Source: Ananas comosus
Lineage: Eukaryota; Streptophyta; Magnoliopsida; Poales; Bromeliaceae
Direction: 5' to 3'
DNA: 64,000 nucleotides
Assembly: GCF_001540865.1 (NCBI RefSeq)
Contig: NC_033632.1
Coordinates: forward strand, 1,339,220 to 1,403,219
Part shown: piece by piece, positions 60,975-64,000 of the stretch
Position numbering within the stretch: the stretch's first letter is position 1
Layout: each line of letters opens with the position of its first letter
Notes under the pieces: generated by a model
Databases searched by the model: none
The model's input: the letters and a program-made list of their open reading frames with translations, nothing else
Told to the model about the DNA's origin: nothing
Translations under genes and position numbers: made by a program

Positions 60975-63332
60975 CTAGGAGCCAGAGTTCCCACCATTAT
61001 TAGCAGGGCCAAGAAGTAATGGCTTCTGCTGCTTCTCATCTGTGGAGCTCGAAGCTGCTGCCAATGCGCGCATTGCCGGTTCGAAAAGCTTCCCCGCAAC
61101 ATCCGGTGGGGGTTGGGAAGCGTCTTCTCCAGGAAGAACGAGAAGGCCCTTCGCTCGAAGAGAAGACGGCTCATTATAGCATGCATTCCAAAGGGAGTCA
61201 ACAAGCTGCCTCTCCTCGCGGGCTGCTTCTAGGTCATCGCGGGCCATCTCACCGATCCCCGCAATACGGCCCTCGAGGACCTGTCTCAGCTTCTCTTCAT
61301 CAGCTTCAGGAAATGTGCTTTCGCTACCACCTGATTTTGCATCCCTAGCCAGCTCAAGAAGCCCCCTCAAGGAGGCTTCTCGGACAGCCGGATCATCACT
61401 CGATGCGAGGTGTATCATAAGTCGGGGAAACCCTAGTTCAGTGATGAGTTTGTGGTCTGAACTGTTCTCGCGTAGAAGGTATTGGATCAGATTGAGAGCC
61501 TTCCTGATATATAAATTAACATGGTTTTTAGCACAAGTGCAAAGATAAAAAGTCGAAAATGGGAAAGGCTACTTCAGAATAAACCCAAATTATTGTTGAT
61601 GGATCGGCCATGCACTAAACCACTCGTAAGATGTCACACATATAAAACAAACTCAACCACAATATTCTAGGGTACATTCTGATGCACACGTAGAATTTCT
61701 TGTATAAGAAAGTATGAAGCTTCATTAGTGCTAACTACAAGATTGTTGGTCTTCGTCATTTATCTTAATCATTTTGGTTCCAAGGTTTTCTACGCTGTTT
61801 GTTGTTGCATAAAATGTGAACCTTTAATCCACTGCAATGTCTTATTTTCCCAATATTTAAAAGGGTTCGACTTCTTTTTCATTATAATCCTAGCTGCACA
61901 ACAAATTAATGGCGATATATAATAAACTTGGGAGGTAATCAATTGATTGAGCTATGCAACCTAGCAAGAAGGACAACATGAAACAAAACTTAAAAGTTCA
62001 GCGATTCCAAGGGCTAAAGCAAACATTAGCTACAAACAACGCAAGTTAGCCATCTATTGTATCATCATATTAGTAGACTGATACATACAATAAAAACATA
62101 GTAGAGAAGTGACAAAAGCTGTTGGACCGGTCATCATATTACTTCACTTGGCCAAGCCAAAGGTTATGCAGTAGTGTTGTTTGACTAGAGCTGTTTGAAA
62201 AAGCACATATAGATTTTATATTTAAATCCCCATCCCGAGAGCTATAGAGTAGGATCAAAAGCTTCAAGTTGGAGCTTTTGTTTTCGCAGCCCAGAAAATC
62301 ACTTTAGCTTCTTACTATAGGAAAAAGTTCAAGCTTTTTGTTTGCCAAGAGAAGAGCCTAGCATAATGCATTTTGAGTAGAGAAGCTATTCCAAAATCTA
62401 GGATATAATTCGGCTTCCAAAGTGGAAGAGAGAAAGACGTACCTTTGAAATCTAACATCTTCTGAACCGAGCGCGTCCTTTAATGCTGCATAACCATTTG
62501 CCAAGCGAAAAGCAGCAATTCCCGGCTTGTTACCTCGAATCAATGCTGAATATTGCAAGAGAAAATTCGATTTCAATAAATATTTCAAAAATCTAATGAA
62601 GTAAAGATAGTCCACAATACACACTAAATAGTGAATGACAAATAGCTGCCTGCACTAGTTGCACGAAATCAGCTGTGCACCACCTTGTGATCCTCCCCCT
62701 ATTCGGTCTCAAACTTCCATTCCACCATCCAAAAGAAAATAATTTCAAGTCAGAAAAGGTTGCAATCCACTGAACAGTGGGGATTAAAATATGAGACAGG
62801 ACGGAGGCCAGATAGTCATTGAGCTGTTCATGACAGATATGGTGAACCGAGTGCAAGTAACCAAGCGCAAGCAATAACTTTCTTTCACCTACTGAATATT
62901 TTAATAATATAAGGATAGTTACTTACATGATATTGCCCCAAGGGCTTTTGTCCTCACAGTTACATCAGGGTCTGAGGCAAAATTTGCCATCAGTGGTTCG
63001 AACCCGTTAGCTTCCATCACAAGCTGTTGACTCTTTGGGTTGTTCTGAACAATCGTAGTCACAACTTCTGCTGCCTTCGACCGGATTCTATCATGAGAGT
63101 TTTTCAAGTAACCGAGAAGAGGAACTAAACCACCAATTGAGTGTAAATCTGTTGAATTACAAGTTACAATTTTGGTGAAGGATGTATTATAGCCTCAAAG
63201 GACTAAATTTCGAATTGAACCTCAATTTAGAACATAACAACCGACAATAACCAAGTAACAGAAGAATGTAAGTCAACTCACCATTAGCCATGTCAATGGA
63301 TTCCACATGCTCTTGTAGCTCATCCAACATAT
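60975..63332 (-). CDS. Fes1-type Hsp70 nucleotide-exchange factor (armadillo fold), 3' four exons
   Basis: Visible exons are 63,282-63,332, 62,927-63,148, 62,443-62,545 and 60,975-61,503, all phased, encoding about 302 C-terminal residues. Sequence blocks are MLDELQEHVESIDMAN, DLHSIGGLVPLLGYLKNSHD, KAAEVVTTIVQNNPKSQQLV, NGFEPLMANFASDPDVTVRT, NKPGIAAFRLANGYAALKDA and LNLIQYLLRENSSDHKLITE. These form the armadillo-like repeats of Fes1/HspBP1, with the plant-type basic/Pro tail ending QKPLLLGP. Fes1 proteins release nucleotide from cytosolic Hsp70, and Arabidopsis Fes1A supports thermotolerance. The N-terminal exon(s) lie upstream of the window edge. 63,333-64,000 shows only intron-like AT-rich DNA. 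Confidence 0.88.
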
Positions 63333-64000
63333 CTGCGGAGTACCCAAAAAACATAGATAAAAAAAAACGACAGGAAAAAAAGGTACAACAGGAAGCTTAT
63401 GTTGCATAAGCGCATAACAATGTAATACTCCAAAGAAAGCTGCACATCTATATCTTGTATATCCTCAAAGTCCAACATAATTAAACTATCATATCTTGTA
63501 CGCAAGTATTCCCATGGTGCTCAAAAACATGCTCTCTCCTAAAATGCAAGCACAGACAGCTTGTGGCCTGGAGTTAAAAATCAGATGAAGATACTAATGT
63601 CTTGTTCAGTTACATTTAACTCATATTTAATCTAATTAAAGAGGCAAGAAACAGAAGATTGTTTGCAATCTATGCAGATATAGGATTTGAAATGTGAGTG
63701 CGAGTACTATGTACATCACTATGGACAATCCAACTATGTTGAAAAAATATGAAGAAAAACACAAGAGAAGTCTACCAAAGAAAAGAAGAAAGTAAGAGAC
63801 GACATTCAGCCACTTGGAGCAATTGGAAGAAAACTAATCTAATTAATACAGCTGCTCTATTTAGTATCTGTCAGCCTAAAAACAATATCTCCAATATCCT
63901 ACAACTCTAAAAGCAACCTGCTTCAACCCAATTGTTCGAATGACAGGGGCAAAGTTCAATAACAAGAATTAAATGGTCAAACTCTACGGAAAGAAAAGGT

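Overview
This window is plant nuclear DNA, most likely from a monocot. Supporting this are short exons with GT-AG introns, GC-rich 5' exons (expansin, DnaJ, FtsJ-like, SMR6-like) set in AT-rich intergenic DNA, many MITEs, tRNA-derived SINEs and Cassandra-like 5S-bearing LTRs. A commelinid such as pineapple is possible, but that is only an impression. Three runs of exactly 25 N and three single N mark it as a draft scaffold.

Layout. 1-5.9 kb is a nest of MITEs, one larger long-TIR element and a Cassandra-like LTR. 6-8.8 kb holds the 3' exons of a three-repeat MYB gene (MYB3R). 11.4-13.3 kb holds a complete five-exon gene for a small C2-domain protein. 13.3-19.3 kb has a Helitron end, MITEs and an inverted partial copy of the C2 gene's 3' end. 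19.8-21.5 kb is an alpha-expansin gene (minus strand). 21.7-32.5 kb is a transposon-rich, gene-free stretch (SINEs, a CACTA-type MITE, a hAT element with an 8-bp target duplication, a Tourist-like MITE, Cassandra). 32.9-40.7 kb has three intact genes: an intronless GRAS factor of the LISCL group, an NAD(P)-binding Rossmann protein (minus, 7 exons), and an FtsJ/RrmJ-type rRNA 2'-O-methyltransferase (plus, 6 exons). The last two are head to head over a 506-bp intergenic region. 56.3-64 kb has a SIAMESE-related CDK inhibitor (SMR6-like), a probable plastid DnaJ protein and the 3' exons of a Fes1-type Hsp70 exchange factor.

The most striking structure is not biological. Positions 41,428-46,190 read as a character-reversed string. 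Up to 44,000 it is the base-by-base complement, not the reverse complement, of 38,855-41,427, at a constant offset of 2,573. The piece from 45,185 to 46,190 is the plain reversal of sequence seen forward from about 54,805. Read backwards from 46,190, the block continues seamlessly from 41,427. No known DNA process does this. After an N gap, 46,216-54,805 repeats 32,949-41,427 in the same orientation with an indel every few tens of bases in exons, introns and spacers alike, as expected for unpolished long-read sequence of a second haplotype or copy. Gene predictions in 41.4-54.8 kb should not be trusted.

No new biological system was found. The genes are ordinary plant housekeeping, growth and cell-cycle genes. 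The items most worth following up are the assembly inversion artefact, the MITE families and a presence/absence MITE polymorphism exposed by the redundant copies.
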